A stretch of 40,369 nt of DNA from an uncultured Collinsella sp. (GCA_900542325.1 UQMY01000023.1:1-40369); one strand, 5' to 3'; positions 8,502-17,375 are shown, counted from the first letter of the stretch. Program-made: numbers and translations. Notes: generated by a model not told the origin, from the sequence alone.

Positions 8502-8665
8502 GTAAGCGTTTTTAGCCCGCGGGCGAGGACGCCGGCAGGCGGCCGAAGCCGGTGCGGATTTGCGAAGCAAATACGCGGATTCTCCGCGCAAAGCCGCGAC
8601 CCAAAACGGATGCGATGTTTATCGAATTTCTGCCTGCCGTGCCCCGCATCAGCGGATCCCCCCTG

Positions 8666-8714
8666 TACCGCGGAGAATCGAACTCTGCGCAGGGCGCGGG
8701 CGCAAAGAAAACGC
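8666..8714. repeat. 49-bp direct repeat, copy B
   Basis: Same orientation as copy A, 213 bp further on, with only two differences. The DNA between the copies is GC-rich and holds small hairpins, including ATTTGC/GCAAAT and CGCGGA/TCCGCG near 8558-8588. No reading frame there looks real. Confidence 0.8.
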
Positions 8715-8760
8715 CGCGGCAACGCAGAGTGGGGCGCGCTTTCCCAACGGCGGCCCAGAC

Positions 8761-8949
8761 GGAAAATCCATCCCGGAATTCCGGCTCAGACTGGGATGCG
8801 GTTTCCGGATGACGCCTCAAGCGGAAAGTCCATCCCAGAATTCGCGCCCAGAACGGGACATGCTTTCCGGATGCCTGCTCAAGCGGAAACTGCAACCCGG
8901 AATTTGCTCTGAGAACGGGATACACTTTCCGCTTCACCTGCCGCCTCAA
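8761..8949. repeat. Tandem array of three 46-nt hairpins, 62-bp period
   Basis: Three units begin at 8761, 8823 and 8885, exactly 62 bp apart. Each opens with GGAAA and closes with TTTCC 46 nt later (8806, 8868, 8930). The flanks inside pair partly (for example CATCCC with GGGATG in unit 1), so each folds as an imperfect hairpin around a conserved GGAATT- or GAATT-containing loop. A 16-nt spacer ending CTCAAGC joins the first units. Units have diverged but kept length and ends. The array stops about 70 bp before the patatin gene; its function is unknown. Confidence 0.75.
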
Positions 8950-9018
8950 AAAAACCTGCGCGCCCTCCATCCCAAAACTGGGTAGAAGAAAGCCAAAACG
9001 CAATCGCAGGAGGTCAAT

Positions 9019-9897
9019 ATGACTGCAGAAGATAAGGCAAAGAACGCCGGCAAGGTCGCGCTCGTCTTGGAGGGCGGCAGTTTTCGCGGGCAGTTTACCG
9101 CCGGCGTGCTCGACGTTCTCATGGAGGCCGGTGTCGAAATTCCGGCGGTGTACGGCGTCTCGGCCGGTGCGCTCAATGGCGTCAACTACAAGTCGCACCA
9201 GATCGGTCGCACCAACCGAGTCAATTTGACCTTCTGCAACGACAACCGCTACATGGGCGCCGCGTCGTTTGCGTCCACGGGCTCCATCGTGGGCTACGAC
9301 TTTATCTTCAACGATGTCCAGGACCGCCTGGATCCCTTTGACAACGAGACGTTCGACGCGAGCCCCATCGAGATGTACGCCGTCGCGACGGACATGCTCT
9401 TTGGAACCGCCGCGTACCTGCCGGTCAAAAGCGCCGTGCTCGACCTCGATGCTGTGCGCGCCTCTACCTCGCTGCCGCTGGTGACGCCGCCGGTCGAGAT
9501 CGACGGGCACAAATACGTCGACGGCGGTGTAGCCGATTCGGTCCCTATCGAGCATGTGCTGGAGGAGGCCGGTTTTGACCGTGCGGTCGTCATTGTCACG
9601 CAGGACCGCTCGTACGAGAAAAAGCCCTACGAGTTTATGCCCGCCGCACGCGCCCGCTATGCCGACTACCCCTACCTGCTCGAGGCTATCGAGACGCGCC
9701 ACGACCGCTATAACCTCCAGCGCATGCACCTGTGGAAGTATGAGCGCGAGGGCCGCGCGCTGGTCATCGCTCCGCAAAAGCCGGTCGAGGTCGGCCATGT
9801 CGAGCATGATCCGGCCAAGCTTCTCGACCTGTATATCCAGGGCCGCCAGGAGGCAAAGCGCTTGCTGGGAGATATCGAGGCATTTGTCGAGCGCTAG
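9019..9897 (+). CDS. Patatin-like phospholipase family protein
   Basis: This 292-residue cytoplasmic serine acyl hydrolase has a textbook AGGAGG site before ATG 9019. Visible motifs are the oxyanion loop GGSFRG (19-24), the nucleophile elbow GVSAG with S48, and the catalytic DGG with D168, the Ser-Asp dyad of patatins. There is no signal peptide. The C-terminal part (about 190-292) fits the bacterial YjjU/DUF6363-like subgroup, from memory. Family members hydrolyse phospholipid or lysophospholipid acyl esters; the physiological substrate is unknown. The gene appears to be monocistronic, between the repeat region and the ribosomal protein promoter. Confidence 0.88.
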   Translation: MTAEDKAKNAGKVALVLEGGSFRGQFTAGVLDVLMEAGVEIPAVYGVSAGALNGVNYKSHQIGRTNRVNLTFCNDNRYMGAASFASTGSIVGYDFIFNDVQDRLDPFDNETFDASPIEMYAVATDMLFGTAAYLPVKSAVLDLDAVRASTSLPLVTPPVEIDGHKYVDGGVADSVPIEHVLEEAGFDRAVVIVTQDRSYEKKPYEFMPAARARYADYPYLLEAIETRHDRYNLQRMHLWKYEREGRALVIAPQKPVEVGHVEHDPAKLLDLYIQGRQEAKRLLGDIEAFVER

Positions 9898-9960
9898 CGC
9901 TGCAACGTCACGGCTCGTGGATGACATGTGCAGAAACTCTGGTCGGAGCCAAAATACCTG

Positions 9961-9988
9961 TTGACTCGGGCGGCGAGCGGGGTAATAT
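9961..9988 (+). promoter_or_regulatory. rplM-rpsI promoter
   Basis: TTGACT (9961-9966), 16 bp, TAATAT (9983-9988). This gives a leader of about 60 nt before the rplM start, with AGGAG at 10045. Confidence 0.7.
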
Positions 9989-10054
9989 GGACGGGTTACT
10001 TGCAGAGCCCCGTGAATCTCTGTAACAACACGTACTGTACATGGAGGAGTCTAA

Positions 10055-10498
10055 GTGATTTCGAAATCGACTCACTACGCCAAGCAGGGCGAGGTCCAGC
10101 GCAACTGGGTTCTCGTCGACGCCGATGGTGCTGTCCTGGGCCGTCTTGCCACCCAGATCGCAATGATCCTGCGCGGTAAGAACAAGCCCCAGTTCACGCC
10201 CAACAGCGACTGCGGCGACTTCGTTGTCGTCATCAACGCCGATAAGGTCCAGCTTACCGGTAACAAGGCCGACACGAAGACCTATTATCGCCACAGCGGC
10301 TACAACGGCGGCCTCAAGGCTGAGAGCTTCCGCCAGGCTATGGAGAAGCACCCGGAGAAGGTCATCGAGCGCGCCGTTCGCGGTATGCTGCCCAAGACCA
10401 CCCTCGGCCGTGCCCAGATGACCAAGCTTAAGGTCTACGCTGGTGCCGAGCATCCGCACGCTGCCCAGAACCCCACGAAGATTGAGCTGGAGGCTTAA
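10055..10498 (+). CDS. rplM: 50S ribosomal protein L13
   Basis: This 147-residue protein starts at GTG 10055 behind GGAGGAG. Family signatures are WVLVDADGAVLGRLATQIA near the N-terminus and the central RAVRGMLPKTTLGR motif. It binds 23S rRNA early in large-subunit assembly. It is followed two bases later by rpsI, the standard bacterial operon. The promoter is at 9961 and the shared terminator at 10928. Length and composition are normal. Confidence 0.98.
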   Translation: MISKSTHYAKQGEVQRNWVLVDADGAVLGRLATQIAMILRGKNKPQFTPNSDCGDFVVVINADKVQLTGNKADTKTYYRHSGYNGGLKAESFRQAMEKHPEKVIERAVRGMLPKTTLGRAQMTKLKVYAGAEHPHAAQNPTKIELEA

Positions 10499-10500
10499 AG

Positions 10501-10896
<396 letters not shown>

Positions 10897-10927
10897 GGTT
10901 TTATCTCCTTACGAGATACAATGTACA

Positions 10928-10970
10928 AGCGGGGCCTGCCGATTCCTCGGCGGGTCCCGCTTTTCTTTTT
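10928..10970 (+). terminator. Rho-independent terminator of rplM-rpsI
   Basis: A 15-bp stem (10928-10942 with 10947-10961, including two G-U pairs) closed by TTCC is followed by TTTCTTTTT. Confidence 0.92.
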
Positions 10971-11019
10971 CGACTAGGGTGGGCGGTTGCATATCGCCTG
11001 CTAGGGAAGGAGCGATCCT

Positions 11020-12357
11020 ATGCCCCAGAACATCTTCGGTACCGACGGCGTCCGTGGCGTCGCCAATGCCGACCTCTCGTGCGACCTCGCGTTTCGCCTG
11101 GGCCGCGCGGCGACCAAGTTCCTTGGTCCGGATATCTGCGTCGGCCGCGACACGCGTCTTTCGGGTACCATGCTCGAGAGCGCTCTGACTGCCGGCATCA
11201 TGGCCGAGGGCGGCCGTCCGCACTGCTGCGGCGTCATCCCCACGCCTGCCGTGGCGCTGCTCACCGTCCAGAACGAGCTCGACGGCGGCATCGTCATCTC
11301 CGCTTCGCACAATCCGCCGGAGTTCAACGGCATCAAGTTCTTTAGCCGCAAGGGTATGAAGCTTCCCGATGCTGTCGAGGAGGAGATCAGCGCCTGGGTC
11401 ATGTCCGAGGAAGCCATGGCTGCCGATACGCTGCCGACTGGCGCCGGCGTGGGCCACATTATTAAGATGAAGGACGCTCGCAAGGCATACGTCGACCACG
11501 CCATCGATACGCTTGATGGCCTGAGGCTTGATGGCCTGGTCGTTGCCGTTGACTGCGGTCACGGTGCTTCCTGCCAGACTACGCCCGCCGCGCTGCAGCG
11601 CCTGGGTGCCACGGTCCATGCCATCAACACCGATTACTGTGGCACCGACATTAACGTTGAGTGCGGCTCCACCCATCTTGAGCCCCTGCGCGAGCTCGTG
11701 CTGCGCACCCACGCCGATATCGGCCTGGCCCACGACGGCGACGCCGACCGCGTGCTGTTCGTCGACGGCGAGGGCAATGAGATCGACGGTGACTACATCC
11801 TGGCTATCTGCGGTTCTGACCTCGCCGCCCGCGGCAAGCTCGCCAACTCCGAGATCGTCTCGACCGTCATGTGCAACCTTGGCTTCTCCATCGCTATGAA
11901 GGAGCAGGGCTTCGAGATGGTTCAGACCGCCGTGGGTGACCGCTACGTTTTGGAGCGCATGCTCGCGGATGGCGCCGTCATCGGCGGCGAACAGTCCGGC
12001 CACATCATCTTCCTGGAGCACAACACCACCGGTGACGGCCTGGTGACGGCTCTGCAGCTGCTGGCCGTGCTCAAGCGCACCGGTCGTACCCTCACTGATC
12101 TTGCCGGCATCATGAAGAAGTACCCGCAGGTACTCGTCAACGTGCATTCCGACAACAAGGCCGGCCTGGACGATTGCCAGCCCATTTGGGACGCCGTCGC
12201 TGCCGCCGAGAAGGAGCTTGACGGCCGCGGCCGCATTCTGGTGCGCCCGAGCGGTACCGAGCCGCTGGTCCGTGTTATGGCCGAGGCGGAGACGCACGAG
12301 CTCACTCAGCGTGTTGTCGACGACATCGTCGAGGTTGTCAAGCGCGAACTTCCCTAA
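11020..12357 (+). CDS. glmM: Phosphoglucosamine mutase
   Basis: This 445-residue enzyme converts glucosamine-6-phosphate to glucosamine-1-phosphate on the way to UDP-GlcNAc and peptidoglycan. ATG 11020 follows GGGAAGGAG. Motifs in order are the N-terminal FGTDGVRG, the phosphoserine loop SASHNPPEFNG with the catalytic serine at 96, the metal-binding DGDADR (239-244), the sugar-binding GEQSGH, and the phosphate-binding RPSGTEPLVRVM near the C-terminus. Its neighbours include a PTS IIA protein and nagB, which removes the same substrate toward glycolysis, so the locus groups both fates of glucosamine-6-phosphate. It follows its own start region after the rpsI terminator. Confidence 0.97.
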   Translation: MPQNIFGTDGVRGVANADLSCDLAFRLGRAATKFLGPDICVGRDTRLSGTMLESALTAGIMAEGGRPHCCGVIPTPAVALLTVQNELDGGIVISASHNPPEFNGIKFFSRKGMKLPDAVEEEISAWVMSEEAMAADTLPTGAGVGHIIKMKDARKAYVDHAIDTLDGLRLDGLVVAVDCGHGASCQTTPAALQRLGATVHAINTDYCGTDINVECGSTHLEPLRELVLRTHADIGLAHDGDADRVLFVDGEGNEIDGDYILAICGSDLAARGKLANSEIVSTVMCNLGFSIAMKEQGFEMVQTAVGDRYVLERMLADGAVIGGEQSGHIIFLEHNTTGDGLVTALQLLAVLKRTGRTLTDLAGIMKKYPQVLVNVHSDNKAGLDDCQPIWDAVAAAEKELDGRGRILVRPSGTEPLVRVMAEAETHELTQRVVDDIVEVVKRELP

Positions 12358-12428
12358 TGGTCAAAAACGGGTGCCAAGTGGTAAACTGTTAAAGCTATTT
12401 TGATTGATTGGTATGTCCGAGGGGGAGC

Positions 12429-12926
12429 ATGTTCACTAAAGTCCTAAGGTCTTTTGGTATGCGTGGACGAGTTCTTACGCTGGATGCTCCCATCTCGGGC
12501 GACGTCATTCCGTTGTCCGAGGTCAATGACCAGACATTTGCCACCGGCCTTTTGGGCCAGGGCGTGGCGATTCAGCCTACCGGCACGCGTGTGATTGCGC
12601 CGGCAGACGCCAAGGTCGAGGCCATTTTTCCCACGGGTCACGCCGTTGCGCTCAACACGGTCGATGGCCTAGACGTGCTCATCCACGTTGGTTTGGACAC
12701 TGTTCAGCTTGAGGGCAAGCATTTTAGCGTGCATGCACAGGTGGGCGATGTCGTCCATAAGGGTGACGTGCTCATCGAGTTCGATCGCGAGGCAATTGCT
12801 GCCGAGGGCTACGATGTGACGGTTCCCATCTTGGTGTGCAACTCCGTTGAGTTCTCGAGCATCAAGGGCTCCGTTGGCGAGCATGTCGAGGAGATGGACC
12901 AGCTCATCGTTGCTCGCGAACGCTAG
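12429..12926 (+). CDS. crr: PTS glucose-family IIA protein
   Basis: This 165-residue soluble phosphocarrier starts at ATG 12429 behind GAGGGGGAG; the frame is open from 12408 but that start has no ribosome site. The phospho-accepting histidine lies in LIHVGLDT (H86), with the supporting histidine in PTGHAVAL (H71). The 15-residue spacing equals that of E. coli Crr H75/H90. It accepts phosphate from HPr and passes it to a IIB domain of a glucose, GlcNAc or related transporter; no IIBC gene lies in the window. It may serve the GlcNAc system given nagB downstream. The symbol is by similarity; nagE- or ptsG-associated IIA is possible. Confidence 0.9.
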   Translation: MFTKVLRSFGMRGRVLTLDAPISGDVIPLSEVNDQTFATGLLGQGVAIQPTGTRVIAPADAKVEAIFPTGHAVALNTVDGLDVLIHVGLDTVQLEGKHFSVHAQVGDVVHKGDVLIEFDREAIAAEGYDVTVPILVCNSVEFSSIKGSVGEHVEEMDQLIVARER

Positions 12927-12968
12927 CAAGTGCACGTGGCCATTAGCCTACAATTCAAACACGTTTAT

Positions 12969-12998
12969 GGAGGGCGCCCTTGAAAGAGGGCGCCCTCC
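12969..12998. other. Perfect 12-bp hairpin between crr and nagB
   Basis: GGAGGGCGCCCT/AGGGCGCCCTCC closes over TGAAAG. It lacks a T run on either strand, so it is either an unusual terminator of crr or the first element of the nagB leader. Confidence 0.7.
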
Positions 12999-13016
12999 GT
13001 GGCAAGATGGGATTTG

Positions 13017-13201
13017 TCCGAAGCTAAACGGCTTTGGGTCACCGTGGACGGGCAGGGGCCTCGACGCGGCTAGACACGAGACACATACATTACGCGACCT
13101 CGCCCTGGTGGCCGCACACGTTGGTTGCGGCCGACGCGGGCCGCGGGCAAGTGCTTGTAAGGGGAGCCTTGCCTCTCTTGTACGAGAAAGGACGCGTAAT
13201 G
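13017..13201 (+). promoter_or_regulatory. Structured nagB leader able to sequester the ribosome site and start codon
   Basis: Positions 13088-13099 (CATTACGCGACC) pair with 13190-13201 (GGACGCGTAATG) in a 12-bp helix with one mismatch. That helix covers the end of the Shine-Dalgarno sequence and the nagB ATG. Between the two strands lie a 7-bp hairpin GGCCGCA/TGCGGCC (13110-13132) and two mutually exclusive hairpins, CAAG/CTTG and GGCAAG/CTTGCC (13146-13172 region). Upstream, GTCC...GGAC (13017-13054) encloses AAGC/GCTT. It does not match any riboswitch class I can recall. Confidence 0.55.
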
Positions 13202-13927
13202 AAGATCATTAAAGCTAAAGACTACGAGGATATGAGCCGCAAGGCCGCCAATATCATCTCGGCGCAGGTTATCCTCAAGCCCGATTGCGTGCTGGGTCTT
13301 GCCACCGGCTCCACCCCGATCGGTGCCTACAAGCAGCTCGCTGCTTGGTACGAGAAGGGCGACGTCGACTTTGCCGAGGTCAGCACCTACAACCTGGACG
13401 AGTATCGCGGCCTTTCGCACGACGATCCCCAGAGCTATCACTACTTCATGCGTGAGAACTTCTTCGATCACATCAACATCGACCTGAACAACACGCATGT
13501 GCCCGACGGTTCCAACCCCGACGCCGCCGCTGCCTGCTCTGAGTACGACAAGATCGTCGCCGCCGCCGGTTACCCGGATCTGCAGCTGCTCGGCATTGGC
13601 AACAACGGCCACATCGGTTTCAACGAGCCCGATGACCACTTCTCCAAGGGCACGCACTGCGTCGACCTCACCGAGAGCACCATTCAGGCCAACAGCCGCC
13701 TGTTCGACAGCATCGACGATGTTCCCCGTCAGGCCTACACCATGGGTACCCAGACCATCATGTATGCCCGCATGATCCTAGTCGTCGCCAACGGCGAGGC
13801 CAAGGCTCAGGCCGTGCATGACATGTGCTATGGTCCGGTTACGCCCGCGTGCCCGGCTTCGATCCTGCAGCTGCACACCAACTGCGTTGTCGTTGCCGAC
13901 GAGGCCGCCCTTTCGCTCTGCGAGTAG
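13199..13927 (+). CDS. nagB: Glucosamine-6-phosphate deaminase
   Basis: This 242-residue enzyme converts glucosamine-6-phosphate to fructose-6-phosphate and ammonia. The start is ATG 13199 behind GAGAAAGGA; the frame is open back to 13034 but that stretch is leader sequence and unlike the family. Motifs are LGLATGSTPIGAY (phosphate and substrate binding), YNLDEYRGL with the catalytic aspartate, GIGNNGHIGFNEP with the active-site histidine, and the closing PACPASILQLH segment. The length is normal for the family. Translation may be controlled by pairing of the leader with the start region. A strong terminator follows. Confidence 0.97.
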   Translation: MKIIKAKDYEDMSRKAANIISAQVILKPDCVLGLATGSTPIGAYKQLAAWYEKGDVDFAEVSTYNLDEYRGLSHDDPQSYHYFMRENFFDHINIDLNNTHVPDGSNPDAAAACSEYDKIVAAAGYPDLQLLGIGNNGHIGFNEPDDHFSKGTHCVDLTESTIQANSRLFDSIDDVPRQAYTMGTQTIMYARMILVVANGEAKAQAVHDMCYGPVTPACPASILQLHTNCVVVADEAALSLCE

Positions 13928-13959
13928 CGCGAATCCTGCATCTCGACATAGCCTTGCCT

Positions 13960-13988
13960 AAGGCCTCCGCTTTGCGGGGGCCTTTTTG
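13960..13988 (+). terminator. nagB: Rho-independent terminator of nagB
   Basis: AAGGCCTCCGC/GCGGGGGCCTT (one G-U pair) with loop TTT, then TTTTG. Confidence 0.9.
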
Positions 13989-14375
13989 TTATCCCTCTCC
14001 GCCCGCTTGACCAAAATCTTGCCGCAAGCTTGACGAATGCCGGATGCCCAACAGCTTGATTCATTCCATACCAGATTCTATGCAAAAATGCCACTAAAAG
14101 GTCGTAGACGGTAGCGGGTGCTAGGCGAGTTGAATGACATAGCTGAACCTTGTTCATTTGCGTTACACTGCCGCTTAGATGGGACAAGCCGACAAGCTCA
14201 TTTACCTGCTTAAAGACCGATTAGTCGGGGGATTAATAACAATCGGCCCTCGCTGTACAAAAACTTGCCGCTTGCGTACCAAAAGACAACCTAGAACACA
14301 AGGTCGCTCTATTCATAGCGCGGCTTGTATGGTCTTGCGGTTACAGTGTCCATACGGTCGAGTTGAGGAGCGGGC
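13989..14375. other. 387-bp non-coding region before the large regulator
   Basis: No convincing gene is present. It is more AT-rich than its neighbours. A weak hairpin CCGATT/AATCGG lies near 14218-14247. No -35/-10 pair with good spacing is convincing. The final 12 bases carry GAGGAGCGGG, the ribosome site for the next gene. Confidence 0.5.
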
Positions 14376-17375
14376 ATGGTAAACGATTTGGGCAGTATGG
14401 ACGACCTCGAGCTGATGCCGCTGGGCGGTGGCTATATGGTGCGACGCGAACGCTTGATGAATGAGCTTCTCGCCAAGGGCCGAAAGGCCGGCATCGTGGT
14501 TCTTTATGCGCCCGACGGGTTTGGGAAGACCTCGGTGCTGCTGCAGTACACCCATGAGGTTAAATGCGACCCGACGCGAGGCCCCGTGCGGATTATCGAG
14601 GCCGATCGCGCCACTGGGCGCGAGGTGTTTATGCAGCTCGAGGTGGTTACCGAAGAACTCAAAGACAAACCGCACTCCCTTATCGCGATTGATAATGTGC
14701 CAAACCTCGATCAGCACGATACCGAAGACCTCATCGACAGGATTCGCGGCCTGCGCGCTATGGGGGTGGGGGTCTTTATCTCCTGCCGTCCTTCAAATCG
14801 TCAACTGATTCATGGGCTGGGCGATTCGGTTAAGATCAATGCGCAGATGCTCAAGGTGCATGCCTATGAGTATTCGGCGTGGGCATCGGCGTTTTCGATC
14901 AGCACATCGCTCGACTTTTATCAGCTCACGCAGGGCGTGCCCGAGCTCGTTTCGGCATTGCAGACGGGTCTGTATGGCCAAGGCGACGTAGCCGGTCTGC
15001 TCGAAAACGAGATTGTCAACGTATATGGCGCGGCACTTGTCGACCTGGCTTCGCTCGACAATAATGCACTGTTTTGCGTGGCATGTCTCATGATTTTGAT
15101 GGGCGAGGGCAATATCGCAGAACTCGAGGCTTGCGGGGTGAGGCTATCGATGGTCGACCAGTCCTACTTCGTACGCGACTACCCGATCTTTGGCTTGGAC
15201 CCCGCCGAGCGGAGTTTTACGTGTCTGGGCACGGAGGATAACGGACGCTTGCGCTTGCGTAAGTTGGTGGCCGAGGTTCGCCCCGAACTTGTTCCGAGGG
15301 CGGCCCGGATTTTGCTTAAGGCGGGCCGATGCGATGCGGCGATGGGCCTGGCGGACGCCTTTTTGGACCGTGATGCGGTCCTTGAACTTGCTGGGCAGTA
15401 TGGGGTCGATCTGGCTCTGACGGGGCACGGGGCCGATATCTGCCGAGCAGCGCTGGGCACGATCGATGCCGAGGATCCGGCTCCAGAGCCAACGCCTGCC
15501 GAGGCGCTTGGCGTATATCTGGCAGCGGTCAGCGTGTCCAATACAAAGCTCGCTCGCTATATGGCATCGGTCATCGAGCGCGGGGGCGAACGGGCGGCCT
15601 GCGAAATAGACCCTGTTTCATGGAGGGTGGCCCAGACACTGACGGCTGTTTGCTATGGGGACAACGGGCTTGGGCTTCCTACGAACCTGACCGCGCCAGA
15701 AATCGAGACATCCCATACCGCACTCGATATGTTGTCCGCGCATATCGAGGTCAAGCGCTGCCTGACCGAGCGGGGAGATGACGGCGGCGTTCTACAGCAG
15801 CTCAAAACGAGCAAGGCCTACGACTGCGAGCTCGACATCGCGGGGATTGTTATACGGGCCGACAGCATGCTGGTGGAGCTTTTTGACGGGTCGTTTGCGG
15901 GAACCGACGAGCGCGACGACGAGATGACGGTGGTGCGGGAGGCGCTCGACGTACGTGGGCTTAAGGCGATGGCTATCTGGGTGCGCATGGTGTTGGCGGC
16001 ACGGCGGCTCCTTTCCGGCTTGCCGGTAACCGACGACGCGGCATTCAACGAGCTCGATCGTTTTGCCGTGCGCATGCGCGACAACCAGATTCAGCTGTTT
16101 GGCCTGTTGCTAGAAGGCTGGCAGTCGCTGGCAGAGGGACGGCCGGTTAATGCAAAGTTCCGTGCGGTCCAAGTGCTCAAACTTGCCGAGGAGTCGATTG
16201 CGTACATGCGCGATAACGCATTGCTGTTGGAGCGCGCGGCGTATCTGCGTAACACCTCGATGGTTTCGGTGCGCGAGGAAGCGGAGCTACTCGATATAAG
16301 CCAGACGCAGGTTGGTGGAGCGGAGGCCTGGATGGTGGCGCTGCATTTGGCCTGTGCGGGCCGAGACAGCGATCTTGCGGCCTGGATGTCCATGAATCGT
16401 GCGGGGATTCTGGAGCCATCGTATCGGCTCTTTGCGCGCCTTGCCATGCATTGTCTGGGCGAGCCGGCGACCAGGATTCGCAAGAAGCTTCCCGTGCGCG
16501 AGCTGTCGCGGTACTCGCTGCGCGATGATCTGGAAGGGGAGGGCGAGCGCCTGTTCCAGGCCGGCGAGGTTGAAGCCGTTGATACCATCGACCATATCGA
16601 GATTCGCATGTTTGGTGCGTTCCGCGCCGAGCGCGACGGGTTTCCCATCACGGACAAAATGTGGCGCCGCAAGAAGGCGGCGACACTTGCCGAGCGGCTT
16701 GCGCTGGGCATGGATGCGCTCGTCGATCGTGAGACGCTGGCCATGGAGTTGTGGCCCCATGCCGAGTTCAATAGCGCCCGCAACAACCTGTACTCGACGA
16801 TATCGCGCTTGCGGTCGGCTTTGGGACCGACGCCGGATGGCAAGTCGTGTGTGCTCATCCAAAATGAATGCATCGGACTCAACGGCGACTACGTCAAGAC
16901 CGATGTACGGCTGTTTGACCAGATAAGCCGCGAGGTTTTGGGAAATCGCACGGGTGCGCGCGGGCCCCATTTAGTTGAGCTGTGCCTTAAGATTGAGCAG
17001 CTTTATGCCGGACCGCTGTATGTTCCCAATGGCTGTAACCCCACCTACTTTTTGCGTATGCGACGCATTATGCAGTCAAAGTACATCGATTGCATGATTA
17101 AGGGAGCAAATGCCGCTCTAGAAGAAAACGATCTGCAGTCGGCGATTTGGCTGGCGGAGTCGGGTCTTCGACAGGAAACGGCGCGTGAGGATATGGTGCG
17201 CTGCGCCATGCGTGTCTACAGTGCGGCGGGGCGGAGGCGCGATATCGTCGAGCTATACAGTGGGCATATGCACCATCTGAGGGAGCAGGTCAATGGCGTG
17301 CCCGAGCCCGAGACGCGGTGTCTGTACGAGCGCTTGGTGGAGGGCAGGCTTAACCGCGTGCTCGTCGAGCGATAA
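14376..17375 (+). CDS. Large STAND-type regulator with C-terminal SARP/BTAD domains
   Basis: This 999-residue protein has a GAGGAG site before ATG 14376. The N-terminal NTPase shows Walker A APDGFGKTS (45-53) and a possible Walker B IAIDNV near 110, resembling MalT/LuxR-family STAND ATPases. A long helical middle region (about 250-730) probably forms TPR-like repeats. The C-terminal part, from IDHIEIRMFGAF near 740, is a winged-helix OmpR/SARP-type DNA-binding domain (RRKKAATLAERLALG, LWPHAEFNSARNNLYSTISRLRSALG) followed by a BTAD domain. In Streptomyces SARPs the DNA-binding domain is N-terminal; here the order is reversed. It stands alone, transcribed toward a convergent yhbY, so its targets are not evident. 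It is probably a signal-sensing activator. Confidence 0.85.
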   Translation: MVNDLGSMDDLELMPLGGGYMVRRERLMNELLAKGRKAGIVVLYAPDGFGKTSVLLQYTHEVKCDPTRGPVRIIEADRATGREVFMQLEVVTEELKDKPHSLIAIDNVPNLDQHDTEDLIDRIRGLRAMGVGVFISCRPSNRQLIHGLGDSVKINAQMLKVHAYEYSAWASAFSISTSLDFYQLTQGVPELVSALQTGLYGQGDVAGLLENEIVNVYGAALVDLASLDNNALFCVACLMILMGEGNIAELEACGVRLSMVDQSYFVRDYPIFGLDPAERSFTCLGTEDNGRLRLRKLVAEVRPELVPRAARILLKAGRCDAAMGLADAFLDRDAVLELAGQYGVDLALTGHGADICRAALGTIDAEDPAPEPTPAEALGVYLAAVSVSNTKLARYMASVIERGGERAACEIDPVSWRVAQTLTAVCYGDNGLGLPTNLTAPEIETSHTALDMLSAHIEVKRCLTERGDDGGVLQQLKTSKAYDCELDIAGIVIRADSMLVELFDGSFAGTDERDDEMTVVREALDVRGLKAMAIWVRMVLAARRLLSGLPVTDDAAFNELDRFAVRMRDNQIQLFGLLLEGWQSLAEGRPVNAKFRAVQVLKLAEESIAYMRDNALLLERAAYLRNTSMVSVREEAELLDISQTQVGGAEAWMVALHLACAGRDSDLAAWMSMNRAGILEPSYRLFARLAMHCLGEPATRIRKKLPVRELSRYSLRDDLEGEGERLFQAGEVEAVDTIDHIEIRMFGAFRAERDGFPITDKMWRRKKAATLAERLALGMDALVDRETLAMELWPHAEFNSARNNLYSTISRLRSALGPTPDGKSCVLIQNECIGLNGDYVKTDVRLFDQISREVLGNRTGARGPHLVELCLKIEQLYAGPLYVPNGCNPTYFLRMRRIMQSKYIDCMIKGANAALEENDLQSAIWLAESGLRQETAREDMVRCAMRVYSAAGRRRDIVELYSGHMHHLREQVNGVPEPETRCLYERLVEGRLNRVLVER

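Noticed and set aside
8222..8722. Minus-strand coding frame across tmRNA and the repeats
   Set aside because: It overlaps tmRNA and repeat DNA and has no ribosome site or recognisable domain.
8761..8949. CRISPR array
   Set aside because: The units are diverged over their full length and the 16-nt spacers are themselves similar, which is the opposite of conserved repeats with unique spacers.
8440..9018. Prophage or integrated island next to ssrA
   Set aside because: No integrase or phage genes are present; only repeats remain.
12969..12998. Factor-independent terminator after crr
   Set aside because: The hairpin is strong but has no T run on either strand, so it is recorded as a hairpin only.
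13034..13198. N-terminal extension of nagB
   Set aside because: The frame is open but the residues are unlike NagB and the DNA is better explained as a structured leader. AAAGGA precedes ATG 13199.
13000..13200. glmS ribozyme or RNase P RNA in the nagB leader
   Set aside because: Neither the glmS catalytic core nor the RNase P GAGGAAAGTCC motif is present.
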